Positions 24,278-35,700 of a stretch of DNA of 64,000 nt are shown one piece after another. The stretch comes from Diphasiastrum complanatum. Its lineage: Eukaryota; Streptophyta; Lycopodiopsida; Lycopodiales; Lycopodiaceae. Below the pieces are notes generated by a model, which had not been told where the DNA came from, did no database searches, and worked only from the letters and a program-made list of their open reading frames with translations. The stretch's first letter is position 1. Each line of letters begins with the position of its first letter. Location: the NCBI GenBank assembly GCA_029204225.1, contig CM055113.1:18135746-18199745 (forward strand), given 5' to 3'. A program made the translations under genes and the position numbers.

Positions 24278-24923
24278 TGTTAGAATAAGTAAGCCCGAGT
24301 TTCTCTTATAGTTCATGACTTTTCATTTTTAGCAGTGTTTTCGCATTTTTTTACTGCCTTATGTAACAGTGTGCATGAGTGCCAGCTTAACGACACATGT
24401 GAAGTAGAGTCGGGACACACGTCCCGTAACGGGAACCGAACTACCATACACTTGTTAAAAATTAGTTTTGATTTGATTCATTTTATGTAAGCTCTAAATG
24501 TGATATTATGATTAGTGTACAGTTAATTAGCTTTACTGTATTTGGTTGTTATCAAGACGTGATCCACTATCGTCATATCAGTCGGACACTGATCCCGTAG
24601 CCGGCTACTTAGGTTAGCTAAGTAGCCACACGTAGGAAAATTAGCCTGTACAGTATATTTTTCTACGACATTTGCTATACTCAGGGACATGTCCTGAGTT
24701 TGTCAGTCTTTTAGCCCATGTTGGGCCTTTTAGTCAGATAGGTGTCTTTTTAATGTGTTGACACTAAAAGGCACCTACCTTTTAGTCAGACAGGTGCCTT
24801 TTTAATGTATTGACACTTGGCGAAAGCTTTTGTTGTGCCATCTTTGAGAGCTTGTGACAAGTGTCTATGGTGATTGAATGATGTGATTTGCATATTGCAC
24901 TAGATCCTAACAGGATTTTAACA
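24278..24923 (+). repeat. C2 5' LTR (Copia type)
   Basis: The LTR starts TGTTAGAAT and ends ATTTTAACA, inverted termini, and an iMet-type site follows at once. The first ~195 bp match the sequence starting at 48702, after a Copia RNase H end, so these are LTRs of the same or a sister family. The rest does not match. An internal ~50-bp unit is doubled at about 24727-24817 (CCTTTTAGTCAGA, GGTG, CTTTTTAATGT). Confidence 0.7.
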
Positions 24924-24935
24924 TGGTATCAAAGC
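24924..24935 (+). other. C2 primer-binding site (iMet type)
   Basis: TGGTATCAAAGC stands directly after the LTR end. It is one base from the common TGGTATCAGAGC. Confidence 0.7.
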
Positions 24936-25438
24936 GGTAGGGTGATGCAGGTATGCACAATCCGGTGGAGCTATGGGATAGCGTCTTTTACTAGGAAAAA
25001 TAGCACTCAAAGCATCTTAGGAGAGAGGACTCCATACGGGGTATTGGCAGTCTCTATGACAGGAGATAGAAAAGTTCCTTTGATCGAAGCTTCGAGGAAG
25101 ATCGGAATGATCGTCGTAGGTGAATTCCGGGGAGAATTCATGAAAAATCTTGTAGTTTTGGTGGTTTCAGGGAAATCATTAGTTGTGGCTTAGTTATTCA
25201 CTATGTGGACAATTGTTTGGCGGACTTGCAAGAGATTTGCGAAGAGCAATGACAAAGAGCCCTAGCAATTTACAGGGTTCAGATCGTTCACAACCAGAAA
25301 GTATTGTAGTTAGCTCTCTATCAAACTTTCAAGCTTGAACTCTCTTGAGCATTCTAGCTCAGTCTTTTAGAGATTTATTTTAGGTTGCTATTGCGCTACT
25401 GCTTATCAGCCTCGATTTTGTTTTTCTGGATCAATACT
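24936..25438 (+). other. C2 leader remnant
   Basis: Leader-like sequence after the C2 primer site. It contains a 101-codon open stretch (24888-25193) that overlaps LTR and primer site, so I do not regard it as a gene. It joins C3 LTR sequence near 25439; no gag of C2 follows. Confidence 0.5.
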
Positions 25439-25565
25439 CAACTATATGTACAGTGTAATTTCATTTTGAGAAATATAGTTGCTATGTGAGCTTGCTGTGG
25501 AGAGTGTTTTCTGTCTGTGTTACTGTGTAGCATGATCTGGGTTCTTGTGCAAAGCAAATTCTAAG
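25439..25565 (+). repeat. C3 5' LTR, matching part
   Basis: About 126 bp, from AACTATATGTACAGTG to CAAATTCTAAG, agree with 48341-48465 at all but four positions (counted by eye). Sequence left of 25439 does not match the first half of the 3' LTR. Confidence 0.8.
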
Positions 25566-25566
25566 T

Positions 25567-25578
25567 TGGTATCAGAGC
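25567..25578 (+). other. C3 primer-binding site (iMet type)
   Basis: TGGTATCAGAGC, the exact sequence commonly found in plant Copia elements, complementary to the initiator tRNA-Met 3' end, directly follows the LTR. Confidence 0.9.
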
Positions 25579-26842
25579 CGTACAGGGAGTGTACATAGTC
25601 AAATGTCGCCGTTGAAGAGAGCTTCGGGAGAAGAAAAGTCTTTTGAGAGTTCGGGGTTTACGGTGGGTTGGAGACGGAAAGTGAAGCACTGGTGTATGAT
25701 TTCTAGCATACAGAGATTTGCTAGGTGTGAAACCGTGTGAGGATTCACAGACAAGGCCTATCAGTTGGAGAAACGGAATTCTAAAAATTTCGTAAAATAG
25801 CTGCTTGGTGTTTGCAATCGGTGTGCATTCGAACGGACACCGTTTGATGAACGGTTTGAAGTATCAAATTCCTTGCTGTAGGGCGACCTCAGAGCAAGAG
25901 AATTTGCTTGTTGAAGAGCTGTACAAAGGCTACTAAGTGCCAAGAATGGTGCAGAAACCCTAGTTTAGGGTTTACAGATGATAAATTGTGGATTTCTCTC
26001 TGTATTCAACAGATTTTGGAGCTGTAAAGAGCTAGTGGAGGGCACCCCAGCAGTGCGTAGCAGATGTGAGAGAGCCGTAACTGGCCGCGGACCAGAGAGC
26101 CTATTAGATCATCAAGTGTTTGGTGAAGAAAGGAAATAAGAGGCCGAGAGAGAGATGCGAACAGCTCGCACACGGTGAGGAGGAGAAGCACGTAGTGCTT
26201 CGAAGGTGCTCGCGACTGGAGGAATCCAGATTGGTGCACAAGAATGTGCAGGACTATCAGATCTCATGGCATCTGGATGGACGATGGAGATTAAATCTAC
26301 GTGGACCATTGGATCCAGATAAGCCATTGGATTGTCGTAAAATCTACATGAACTTCAATTGAAGGGGCCTGAAGAGCAGAAGGCACTTCAACTTTATTAA
26401 AAATTCTCATACTGAAATTGGAGTTGGGTCCCTTCACAAGTGAAAGGTGAAGTTTCTTCACTCTGAAGAAACAGTCCAAAAACTAGAAAAATCCCTATTT
26501 TTGGACCTTTTGTCCGTTTTGACCCAAACGAAAGGCTATAACCTCCAAACGAAGGGCACCCAAACTGTACCTACAAGTACAATACAACAAAACAGAGTGA
26601 TTATAGTGGAGAAAGTGTTCAGAGTGCGCCAAAAGTGATTTCACCATTCCAATGGGCACGTGGTTGGGAATTGACGACTGAGTGCATTTTGGAAGGCGAC
26701 GCCAATTTGGCTTTCAAATTGGTGGAAAAGCGGCGAGTGGCCTGGTAAGGGAAAAAGTGCAAGTCGTTATTTTCATATTTTGACATCATTGTTGGCCTCG
26801 GCATACTATTTTTAGCCTACGACAGAAGTTTCAAGCAGTTTT
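25579..26842 (+). other. C3 long leader with conserved hairpin
   Basis: About 1.26 kb with no convincing gene. The last ~450 bp are clearly shared with the leader of C4 (for example GGCTATAACCTCCAAACGAA near 26533 and 38899). A hairpin at 26452-26472 has a 9-bp stem (GTTTCTTCA / TGAAGAAAC) and a 3-nt loop. The C4 counterpart keeps the fold with a G-T pair. It may serve packaging or translation of the element RNA; that is inference. Confidence 0.75.
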
Positions 26843-27721
26843 GTGATGGCAAACATGGGAGAGTCCATTTTGAGTGAAAGTAGCAAATTGGACGGGATTT
26901 CCAACTATGCAGTGTGGAAACTCAAAATGAAATACATACTGATGGAGAAAGACATGTGGGAAGTCATCACAGGTGATGAGAGAAGGCTGCCAAATGAAGC
27001 GGATATCAAAGTGTTCGACAAAAAGATGAGGAAAGCTTTCACCTTCATTAACTTGTTAGTGAAGGATCACATCATTACCCACATTTGTGATGTTGTTACA
27101 CCCAGACAAGCATGAGATGTGCTAAAGGAGCAGTTCGAGAAGTCAAATCCGTCAAGAATCATGTTTTTGAAGTCAAAATTGAATAGTGCCCGCATGGAAC
27201 AAGGAGAGCACATTCAGACGTACTTGACCAGAATCAAGACAATGAGGGATGAACTGAATTCTATTGGTGAGCGCGTACGTGATGTGGAGCTGGTGCACAA
27301 TGCATTGTGTGGCATTGCAGAACCCTATCAGATGTTTGTGAGCGGAATAACATCAAGAGAAATATTGCCAACCTTTGACAAGCTCAGATGAATCTTGATG
27401 CAAGAAGAGCAATGACGAGAAATGGTGAAAGCTAGACGTCAGAATACTGACAATCAGGCACTTGCGACACGCCAAAAACAAGGCAAGGGCAAGGGCAAGA
27501 AGAAGTCTAAGCAACAATTTGCCAAGACTCAGGAGGATGAGGGATCTTCCAGTAAGACCAAGAAGAAAGACAAGTGCTTCCATTATGGTAAAAAGGGCCA
27601 TTGGAAGAGTGAATGTCGCAAATTCTTGGCGGAACAAGGCAAGGGAAAACCAAAACAAGCATGTAACCTTGTCGATGAGGGTGAGATTAAAGACTCTAGC
27701 ATCTTCATATCTGCATTGTTG
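26843..27721 (+). pseudogene. C3 gag
   Basis: The region opens MMANMGESILSESSKLDGIS, then NYAVWKLKMKYILMEKDMWE, a Copia gag of the UBN2/retrotran-gag type. A zinc knuckle of CCHC spacing (CFHYGKKGHWKSEC, with Y in the second Cys place) is near 27.57 kb. The start and the order agree with C4 gag. The G5 insertion ends it. Fossil; broken. Confidence 0.85.
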
Positions 27722-28831
27722 TCATACTATACCAACAAGGTTAATATAGATTTTATAGTAAATAATGTCGTTCTCATTGAGAACAGCGTTAGAAAGTTAT
27801 GTTTTTGGTACAATTTATGACAAGTGCTTTTGAGTGTTATTCTGGTTGTCGACAAACTTTAAAAAGTAACCAGTATTACTTATGTTTGGGATGGGTAATG
27901 TTAATAAATTCAGAACAACAATCTGGCCTCTATCGAATCAAATGAAGCGCGTTCTACAGATGAGATGTTATCAGAGTAGTACAACAATACTACACTCTGG
28001 CTGATTAAGGTGTCAACAGAGAATCGAGAATTGTTCGATGTATTCGCGACTGTGCAGACAATTAATTAATCGCGTTCGTGAACTATTCGTTTCTAGACAG
28101 AAGTTCTCAACAACTAAAGCCCAACTTAATAGTTAAAGAACACGAAGAGTTTTAGAATACGTTAGAAACTTATGTCAATGCCAATCAGGAAAACAGATCA
28201 AAGACTCAATTCTTCAGACAGGGACTGTCATCTCATATGTATACATAGAACTTCATTCAATGATCGTGCTAGACTGTACCAAAGATAGTCGTTATACTCA
28301 AGATCACTCAAGATCACTCACACTCAACAGTGCGGAGAACGAGATAAGAGACAATAACTCACAGAACTCTATTCACTTCTTCAATCTCTTACATAAGCAT
28401 AAAATCTTCTCTCTCGATGATCGAGACTGAAGTGTGAGATCTATATATGTTCTACAGGGCGAACAAACACACCTCTAAAACACAGGAGCGTTGCTCCCGT
28501 GAAAGGGTCTAGTTAACAATTAGACTGAAAATACATTCAGCTATACCATAGGAGGTATACTTAACTATGAGTTAAAGTTATTCTAGTTTAACATGTCTTT
28601 TCGTATCTAGTCGTTTCGTATGGATGACCTAGTAAAGGTTATCCAAGGCAATGTCTTTTCCTTTTAAAGGTCTTGTCCTTAATTACAAGGCAAGTACTTA
28701 GGAGATATATTCCCAAAAAATGACTTAGGCCTCTTCATGATTTATACTTAACCAGTTCATATCTTCATTCTCGAGTATATCATGTCATATTTATGTTGAT
28801 ATTCAATATTTAACATTTTCGTGGCATCACA
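27722..28831 (-). repeat. G5 3' LTR
   Basis: 1110 bp, TGT...ACA termini, matching 43657-44923. A TATA box (ATATATAGATC on the minus strand) is near 28443. A polypurine tract (GAGGAAGGGGATA on the minus strand) is at about 28832-28844. About 7% of positions differ from the 5' LTR over the first 400 bp (counted by eye). Boundary precision is about 7 bp. Confidence 0.88.
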
Positions 28832-28839
28832 TATCCCCT

Positions 28840-31810
28840 TCCTCAAATGTGAAATGTCCTCGTGAACATATCATCTTCATTTCGAGGATTATTCGAGAAA
28901 CATTCTTGTTCGCCAAATTTTTGTTGAGGCAAAAAGATATTTCTTCGTGTATTTTGTCCTTTAGATATTTCTTCGTCTTAGAGAATATGTGTCTTGCTGT
29001 TTCTTTGATTGAATAGGTTGTTTTGAGTTGATCTTTGAATTGCTGATGAAAACTGGAATCAAACTTCATAAAATCTCTAAACTTCAAAAAGTCAGCATCC
29101 CATAGAAACATCACCACGACAAAGGCACGAATGAATATTCATGAATGATTCAGTTTTTCATATAATTTCTGAGCAAGATCCAAGTTCTATTGAGCTTCGA
29201 TCAAGAGCAAGTCTTCTTTTGATTTTGTATAGCGGCCAACTAGTAAGTTGCCGAATTCTTCTAACTTAACCGGGAGTAATGTTTCATCGAACAGCTCCTG
29301 GGTTAACTTGGTATCTTCATCTGAATCACTATGTAGAGTGATTTCTTTACAGTAACGAGCTGAAAATCTAATAAAATTGCTTTTAGCATAAAGATTCTGA
29401 ACAAAAAATAATGTCTTCGCCGCAAAGGTACCAAACTGCCAAAATGTATATGTATAGAATTGCTTATAACGGAATGATTTTCTTCTATCTTGCAAATTAT
29501 GTCAAATTTCCGCAAAATATTCTGCAAGGTTTCGCTCCCAATCCACATAAAGACTGAATAATTCCGGATAAGCCATATTTATATTAATCAGCAAACCTGC
29601 ATCGTTGAATGCGCCTAAATCCGCAACAGTTTGTGGCTTGTACAGCTGAAACTGCGACTTTCGCTTCCAAAAATGTCGTTTATTATCTTCGTTCCACAAA
29701 AATTGAAGTTCTTTGATTCGAACATATTCGAGAGCATACATAGCCGAAGAGCCTATGTATAAGTCTGCTGATCCGAAAGGTACGACCTGGAACTTACCCT
29801 GGATTATGCCCCAGCAGAGACATCCTTTCTGCTCAATAGAGAGTTGGGCCCATAACCAGAGAAAGTCGTCCTTCTCCCAAGGTCACTTCCATTCGTTGAA
29901 GGTGATGCCTACTGCGCTTGGTAGCATCATGTAATCCACACGCCATTGCAATTCAATATTAAAAGCATGTGGACACCATTTCCAAAAGGATTAAGCAAAT
30001 GCACGAAATCTGTCAGCGCATACCTTCTACTGATTTCGTCGCATTCGCTTTGGCTGTGTAGATGTAGTTGCCAAGTCCTGAGTTTGCAGCTCAGGAGCCA
30101 GCTTCTGATCTTCCATTTGTTGCTTAAGATTCGACAGTTCCTGTTCGAGCTGGTCAATCTTTGCGACAGTCTCCAAGATTTCTGGATGGTCTGAGGCTCC
30201 GGCATAGGCAGGCACAGCTTGGATTTGTTGTGTGAGGTCATCAATTCAAAGAAGGGCCTGAAGGTATTCATCATGTGCATTGGGCCCACTGCAAGATGGG
30301 GTGGCATCACTGGAGAGCTCCTTCAGCTCAGCCAACTCTTCCTCGACAAGAGCCTTCGCATCCTTGAGCGGTTATAAGACCTCGACTCGAAAATTTTTGA
30401 GTATCTGGCCTTGGAGCTGGTTCAGCTTCGTGAGATCAACTGTGATTGGCCTTGCATTGGTGCTCAGAGATAGAGTAGCTTCTGTCTTTAGTTTGGTCAT
30501 TCGCTCCTCCTGTAAATGTTTCTGGAGCACGACATTATGTTGATTCGCAGTCAAAAGTTGTTGTTTCAAAGAATCGTTTTGAGTCTGAAAATTGTCAGAC
30601 TTGGCCTGAATCACCTTATTTGTCTGCTTCAAAGAATCAGCTTTCTTTATTAGAGTCTGAAGTTGTGTTTCGAGAGAACGATGTTGTTCGATCAGCTTCG
30701 TGTTGTCTGATTTGAGCGAATCGATCTTCTCGAAGGACTCCTTCAGAGAGTCTAGAGATTTTCTCTCTGAGGTGATAAGCTACATCGTGAGTTATCACTG
30801 GTACTTGTCAAACTCATATACTTCAGCCACTAGATTCTTGGCTTTCTCTGTCATGGATCAAAACCACTGGGGTTGGTCGTCTGGTTCTTCTTTATCTGTC
30901 ACAGGTGCCCCAGTGTCGCCTTCAGCAGCTATTCGTCTTTTGTCTGATGTGTCGGACTGGGTTGCGTCATCCTTAGAGGTGGATGCACTCTGATACTTCT
31001 GAGATGTGGAAGTAGATGCTGGCTTTGAAGAAGCAGCAACAGCTCCATCGGTTTCCATTGCCACAGCTTCACTCTCCATAGCAGTGGTGGCTGCTACTTT
31101 GACTGCTGGTGTAGCATCGGATGGAACCGGAATAGGTATAGAAATGAGGCTGGAAGGATCAATTGGCTGGGGAGCCAACATCCTTCCCATCAGCAGTATT
31201 TTCTCTTGCTCAGTCAAAATTTGAAAATGAGCGCATAGGCGAAAAACATGGGCTCCGACTCCAGAAAACTTTTGATGTTTGATCCATCACAAAAAAGCTT
31301 TGTATTGTAACGCCGAGGCATACTGGATTACCTGCAGGCGCATCCAATATGTAACCAAAATTTTGAATTGAAATTGTCGCCTCCGCATCCATAAAAAATA
31401 TGGCTTGGTTTGCGTATTTACAAAACAATTTGAATGTTGCATCTCGGATCATAAAGATTTTGCACCCCTTCATGGGTACAAAGCAATTGCTTAGGAAGTG
31501 GGCAGTTTCATCCACCGAATCTTTATTTGTCGCAACCAGCTTCCCATCCAATGATAGTCCGAGGGCTGTGCAAAACAAATCTTTAGAGATGGTGAAGATT
31601 TTGCCTCGTATGTGAACTTTGAATTCCTCCTTCGAAATTGAATGGATAGAGTTCACAAACTCAGTACTGACTTCAGAGAGGATGATGGAGGGGTCCACTT
31701 TCAAATCACCCAACCTGCATCAATCCAAAAAGGACTGGATGGATGCCAAGCAGATTTCTGCGCGTGCTTTCCAGATGATATTAGAGCTAGAACTTGATCT
31801 AGAAGCCATT
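28840..31810 (-). pseudogene. G5 accessory region between integrase and 3' LTR
   Basis: Nearly 3 kb of protein-like sequence in the same direction as gag-pol. The N-terminal part opens MASRSSSSSNIIWKARAEIC; a globular segment (FVNSIHSISKEEFKVHIRGK, then FTISKDLFCTALGLSLDG) recalls the N-terminal domain of plant transposon-associated proteins. A Ser/Thr/Ala-rich linker and long coiled-coil stretches (DQLEQELSNLKQQMEDQK) follow, then a C-terminal part (DWERNLAEYFAEI). No clear signal peptide, membrane anchor or catalytic motif, so it does not look like an envelope protein. The domain assignment is tentative. Fossil; broken. Confidence 0.65.
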
Positions 31811-32179
31811 GTTCGAATGTTTAACGATAGCTCCGTAGATCGCAATAGTTCGCAAAAGAGTGCCTTGATCGCAAAGAGAATGAGCGCAGGAAAGCATAAA
31901 CTCGCAGGTAGAAAGTGTAAAGAAGAAAAATGGAAAATAACTCTAATAAACAGTAGCGATGTGGAAGGGATGATGATGTGGCATGGTGACTTGACATCTG
32001 TCACTTCCATTTATGGAGGACGTGCTTGGCTCAGTGTTTGAAACTATAATTTGCTAGATCGATCTTTAATGATGGAAGACCGTTTGTGAAAAAAAAAATT
32101 AAGGAGAAACAATATCTGTGAGCGTACACACGTGTGAATAATGATGATCACATGGCCATCATCTTTAATGGAGGGATAC

Positions 32180-32640
32180 AAAAAGTATCTTGAGGGAAAG
32201 ATTCTCAAAAATATGCTAGAAAAATTCTAGAAAGTTTCGCGAAACTTTCTCGAAGGATCTTAAAAAATGATATCGAAACTGACGAAAATTTCTTAAAAAT
32301 TTTAACAACATACTGGAAAATTTCTCAAAAAAACTGGCAATAATACTAGAAAAGATTCTAGAAAAATTCTCGAAAATGATTTACGAAAATTTGATTAACA
32401 AATTTAGTGTCGCAAAAAAATCTCGAAAAGTCCTCGAAAATACTTTTAAAATCATATTGAAAGATTGAGAGAAGTCAAGAAAAATTCTCGAAAATTTCAC
32501 AAAAATTTCTAGGAAATTTCTAGAAAAAAAATAAAAGAAAAGTCGCAAAAAAATCTAGACAAGATAAAAGAAAATTCGTGATTAATTCTAGAAAAATACT
32601 AGAAAATAATAAGAATAATAAAAAGAAATTCTGGTCAAAG
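32180..32640. promoter_or_regulatory. array of TTCnnGAA motifs with palindrome
   Basis: Very AT-rich block inside G5 with repeated TTCTAGAA, TTCTCGAA and TTCGCGAA, eight or nine perfect TTCnnGAA in about 420 bp. A perfect 22-bp palindrome lies at 32229-32250, centred on TTTCGCGAAA. TTCnnGAA is the core pair of the heat-shock element. The block stands upstream of the accessory region when read on the minus strand. It could be an internal heat-responsive promoter, or simply a degenerate simple repeat. Confidence 0.5.
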
Positions 32641-32884
32641 GTAGTATTTCTTCAGTCTGGACCCGTTAATACGTGTCGGTAATAGTTCACCTTCAAGTGA
32701 TTGAAGTTGCACAGAACCATTGTCAAACACCTCTATGACTTTATAAGGTCCAAGCCATCGCATATGGAGTTTTCCGGGGAACTTTTGATGGCGACTATCA
32801 TATATCTACGCATAATCTTCAGCTTTAAGATCACATTTTTTTATATGACTGTCATATTTCTTCTTTCTTTGTTTCTGGATTTCC

Positions 32885-35700
32885 TCCGTTAGTTTTTGTG
32901 AAGTCTCTTGAGCTCAGCTAGTTCTTCAATATTAGTCAACCTTTCGTTTATACATTCTGCATCTATTCGTTGAGCTTGAATTCGAAAGGTTTTTACCTCA
33001 AATTCAATTGGCAAAATAGGATGCATACCATACGTAAGAAAATATGGTGTCTGTTTCGTCGTGATTTTCTCTGTGTTGCGATAAGCCCAGAGAACTGATG
33101 GTAGTTTTTGATCCCAATCCGTTGCATGTGCAATAGTAATTTTGTTCAGGATCTTACATAAAATTCCATTAGCTCTTTCTGTCAACCCATTTGCTTTTGG
33201 ACTATACGGTGTAGTTTTTCTGTGTTTGATCAGGAAATAAGTTGTCAGCAACTGTATAGTGTCATTTAAAAAATGTGTACCTCGATCACTTACTAGTTCG
33301 AGTGGACAACCATATCTTGTGATTATACTTTTGAATAAGAACGTCATGGCAGTTTTCGCATCGTTTCGTTTCGTCGCCTCTGCTTCAACGTTCTTGGTAG
33401 CATAATCCATTGCAACTAGAATATAACGACATTGCGTATGTCAGGTAACAGGTTTGATTGGACTGACAAAGTCAATCCCCCACTTCTCGAATGGTGCAAG
33501 AGACAGGATTGGTGTCAACGGCCAATTCATTGCTTTTGTAGGCTTACCAGATCTCTAGCATGGATCACATGAACGAATAAAATTTGATACATCCTTGAAC
33601 ATTGTTGGCCACCAATACTTGGCAGTCAATATCTTATTAATTGTATTCTTCAAAGCAAAATGTCCACCAGCATCTTCTGAGTGTAAGGCTTTAACGACCT
33701 TTTTAATGTCTTCAGTTTCGAGACATCTTCATGATTGATGGTCAGCACCAAGCTTGTATAGAAAATTGTTAATAATTGTATAAGGTGCTACCTTATATTG
33801 AAAAACTGTCTTTTGCTCCAAATCGTAACCATCCGGATATATCTGATCCTTAAGATAAGTAATAATGTCAGAATATAGTGAATTTATAGATGAAATCTTG
33901 AATAAATGTTCGTTTGAAAAATCATCATTGATAGGGTCTTCAGTTTTTTGGTGCTGAGTCGCGATAGATAATCAGCATTCGTATGATATTTTCCTTGATG
34001 AAGCTCTACTTGATAAGTGAATTCTTGTAGAAGTACAACCCATTGAGCAATTTGTCCTAATAAATCTGGTTTATTTACAAGATACTTAAGTGCATAATGA
34101 TCCACACTGAAAAATAAATGCATATCCCAACAAATAATGCCAAAAAAATTTTACAGTGAAAATCATGCCAAGTGCTTCCCTTTATGTAGCCGAATAATTC
34201 TTCTCTGTTGCACTGAGCTGTCAACTCGCATAGTAGATGGGATGATCCTTCTTCTGGTCATCCTTCTGGCTTAGACAGAACGCCGATAGCAAATGCAGAA
34301 ACATCCACATAACTATGAAATAAAATAGCCCAATTGGGTGGTCTCAGAATAGGAACATTGATCAACATTTGCTTAAGATCTTCAAATGCTTTCTACTGTT
34401 CATTCGTCTACAAGTATTCCACTTGTTTCTTCAGTAGATGTGTAAGAGAGGCGGCAATAGAAGCATGAATTTGAATAAATCTCCTGTAATAGCCAACATG
34501 TCCTAAGAAAGCTCTTAGTTCACGTAAATAAGTTGGTATCTGGAGATTTTTTATAAGCTCAACTTTATCTTTGTCGACTTCTATTCCTCTGTTAGATATT
34601 TTGTGTCCAAGCAATATTCCTTCTTTCATACCAAAAAAACATTTCTCTGGATGAAGAGATAAACAAGTATCTCGACACCGTTGCAATGTTAACTTTAGCT
34701 TTTGCAGGTGTGTCTTTATATCACTGTATACACAGAAATCATCAATAAATATTTCGAGAAAAGTTCTCAAGAAGGTAGCAAAAATTAACATCATGATTTG
34801 CTGAAAAGTCGCTGGAGCGTTACAAAGACCAAAGGGCATTTTGTTGTAGGCATAAGTGCCCCGTAGTGAATGTGGTCTTTGAACGATTCTCCTTTCGCAC
34901 TCCAACCTGATTATATTCAGAAAAGCCGTCACGAAAACTGTAACGCTCTTGACCAACAACCTGATCTAGGATGGAATCAGTGAAAGACAGAGGATGATGG
35001 TCCTTCCTTGTGGCAGCATTGAGTTTGCGAAAATCCTGGCATATTCGTATTTTGCCAGTCTTCTTCTTTGGGATGACAACAATGGGTGAAATCCATTCAC
35101 TACTTAAGACGAGATAGATTATACCTGCCTTAAGGTGCTTGTTAAGTTCGTCCTTGACCATGAGAGAGTACTTAGGATTGAGACGATATTGTCTCTGTCG
35201 AATAGGTACAACATCTTTCTTAAGATCAATTCGGTGCTCTCCGAATTTTACAGGTATACCCTTTAAATCGTCGAGCGACCAGGCAAAAATGTCTTGATAC
35301 TCCTTCAATAGTTCAATGAATGCCACTAACTCCGATTCTCCAAGTGACTTTGAAACATGCACAAATCTGCCAGATGCAAGTTCAATCAGTTCAGTAGAAT
35401 CTGGTAAAATGATACCTTCTGTCATACTGGCCTTGGTATGGCCATGAATTTCGCACATGGTTGACTCCACAGATGTTTTCTTGTCGTCAACCTGGTTCTT
35501 GTTACCAGATTCGTGTTCAGATTCGTCATTCGAATCGTCAGACTCTTTCGAGTTCGTGTCTGCAACGTTAATTTCTTCATACGAAACAACCGCTTCAGCG
35601 TTGTAGGCATCGAAGAATTCTTCGTCATCAACATTCTCATAACATTTAAAGTACTGCACTTCAATATCAGATTCATTGGGAAAAATATTCAAGGCATACG
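32885..35700 (-). pseudogene. G5 pol region (RT, RNase H, integrase)
   Basis: The RT lies at about 34.4-35.4 kb: WISPIVVIPKKKTGKIRICQ, PFGLCNAPATFQ, catalytic FIDDFCVYS and FLGHVGYYRRFI. RNase H is at about 33.9-34.4 kb (FFSVDHYALKYLVNK, then ADYLSRL). The integrase is at about 32.9-33.85 kb (FEKWGIDFVSPI, MDYATKNVEAEA, SDRGTHFLND, TPYSPKANGLTERANG). No chromodomain was seen. Upstream of RT is an acidic spacer; I do not see a clear protease. Fossil. Confidence 0.87.

Noticed and set aside
28840-31810. Envelope gene in G5
   Set aside because: The position fits Athila-type env, but no signal peptide, membrane span or cleavage-site pattern is visible; called accessory instead.
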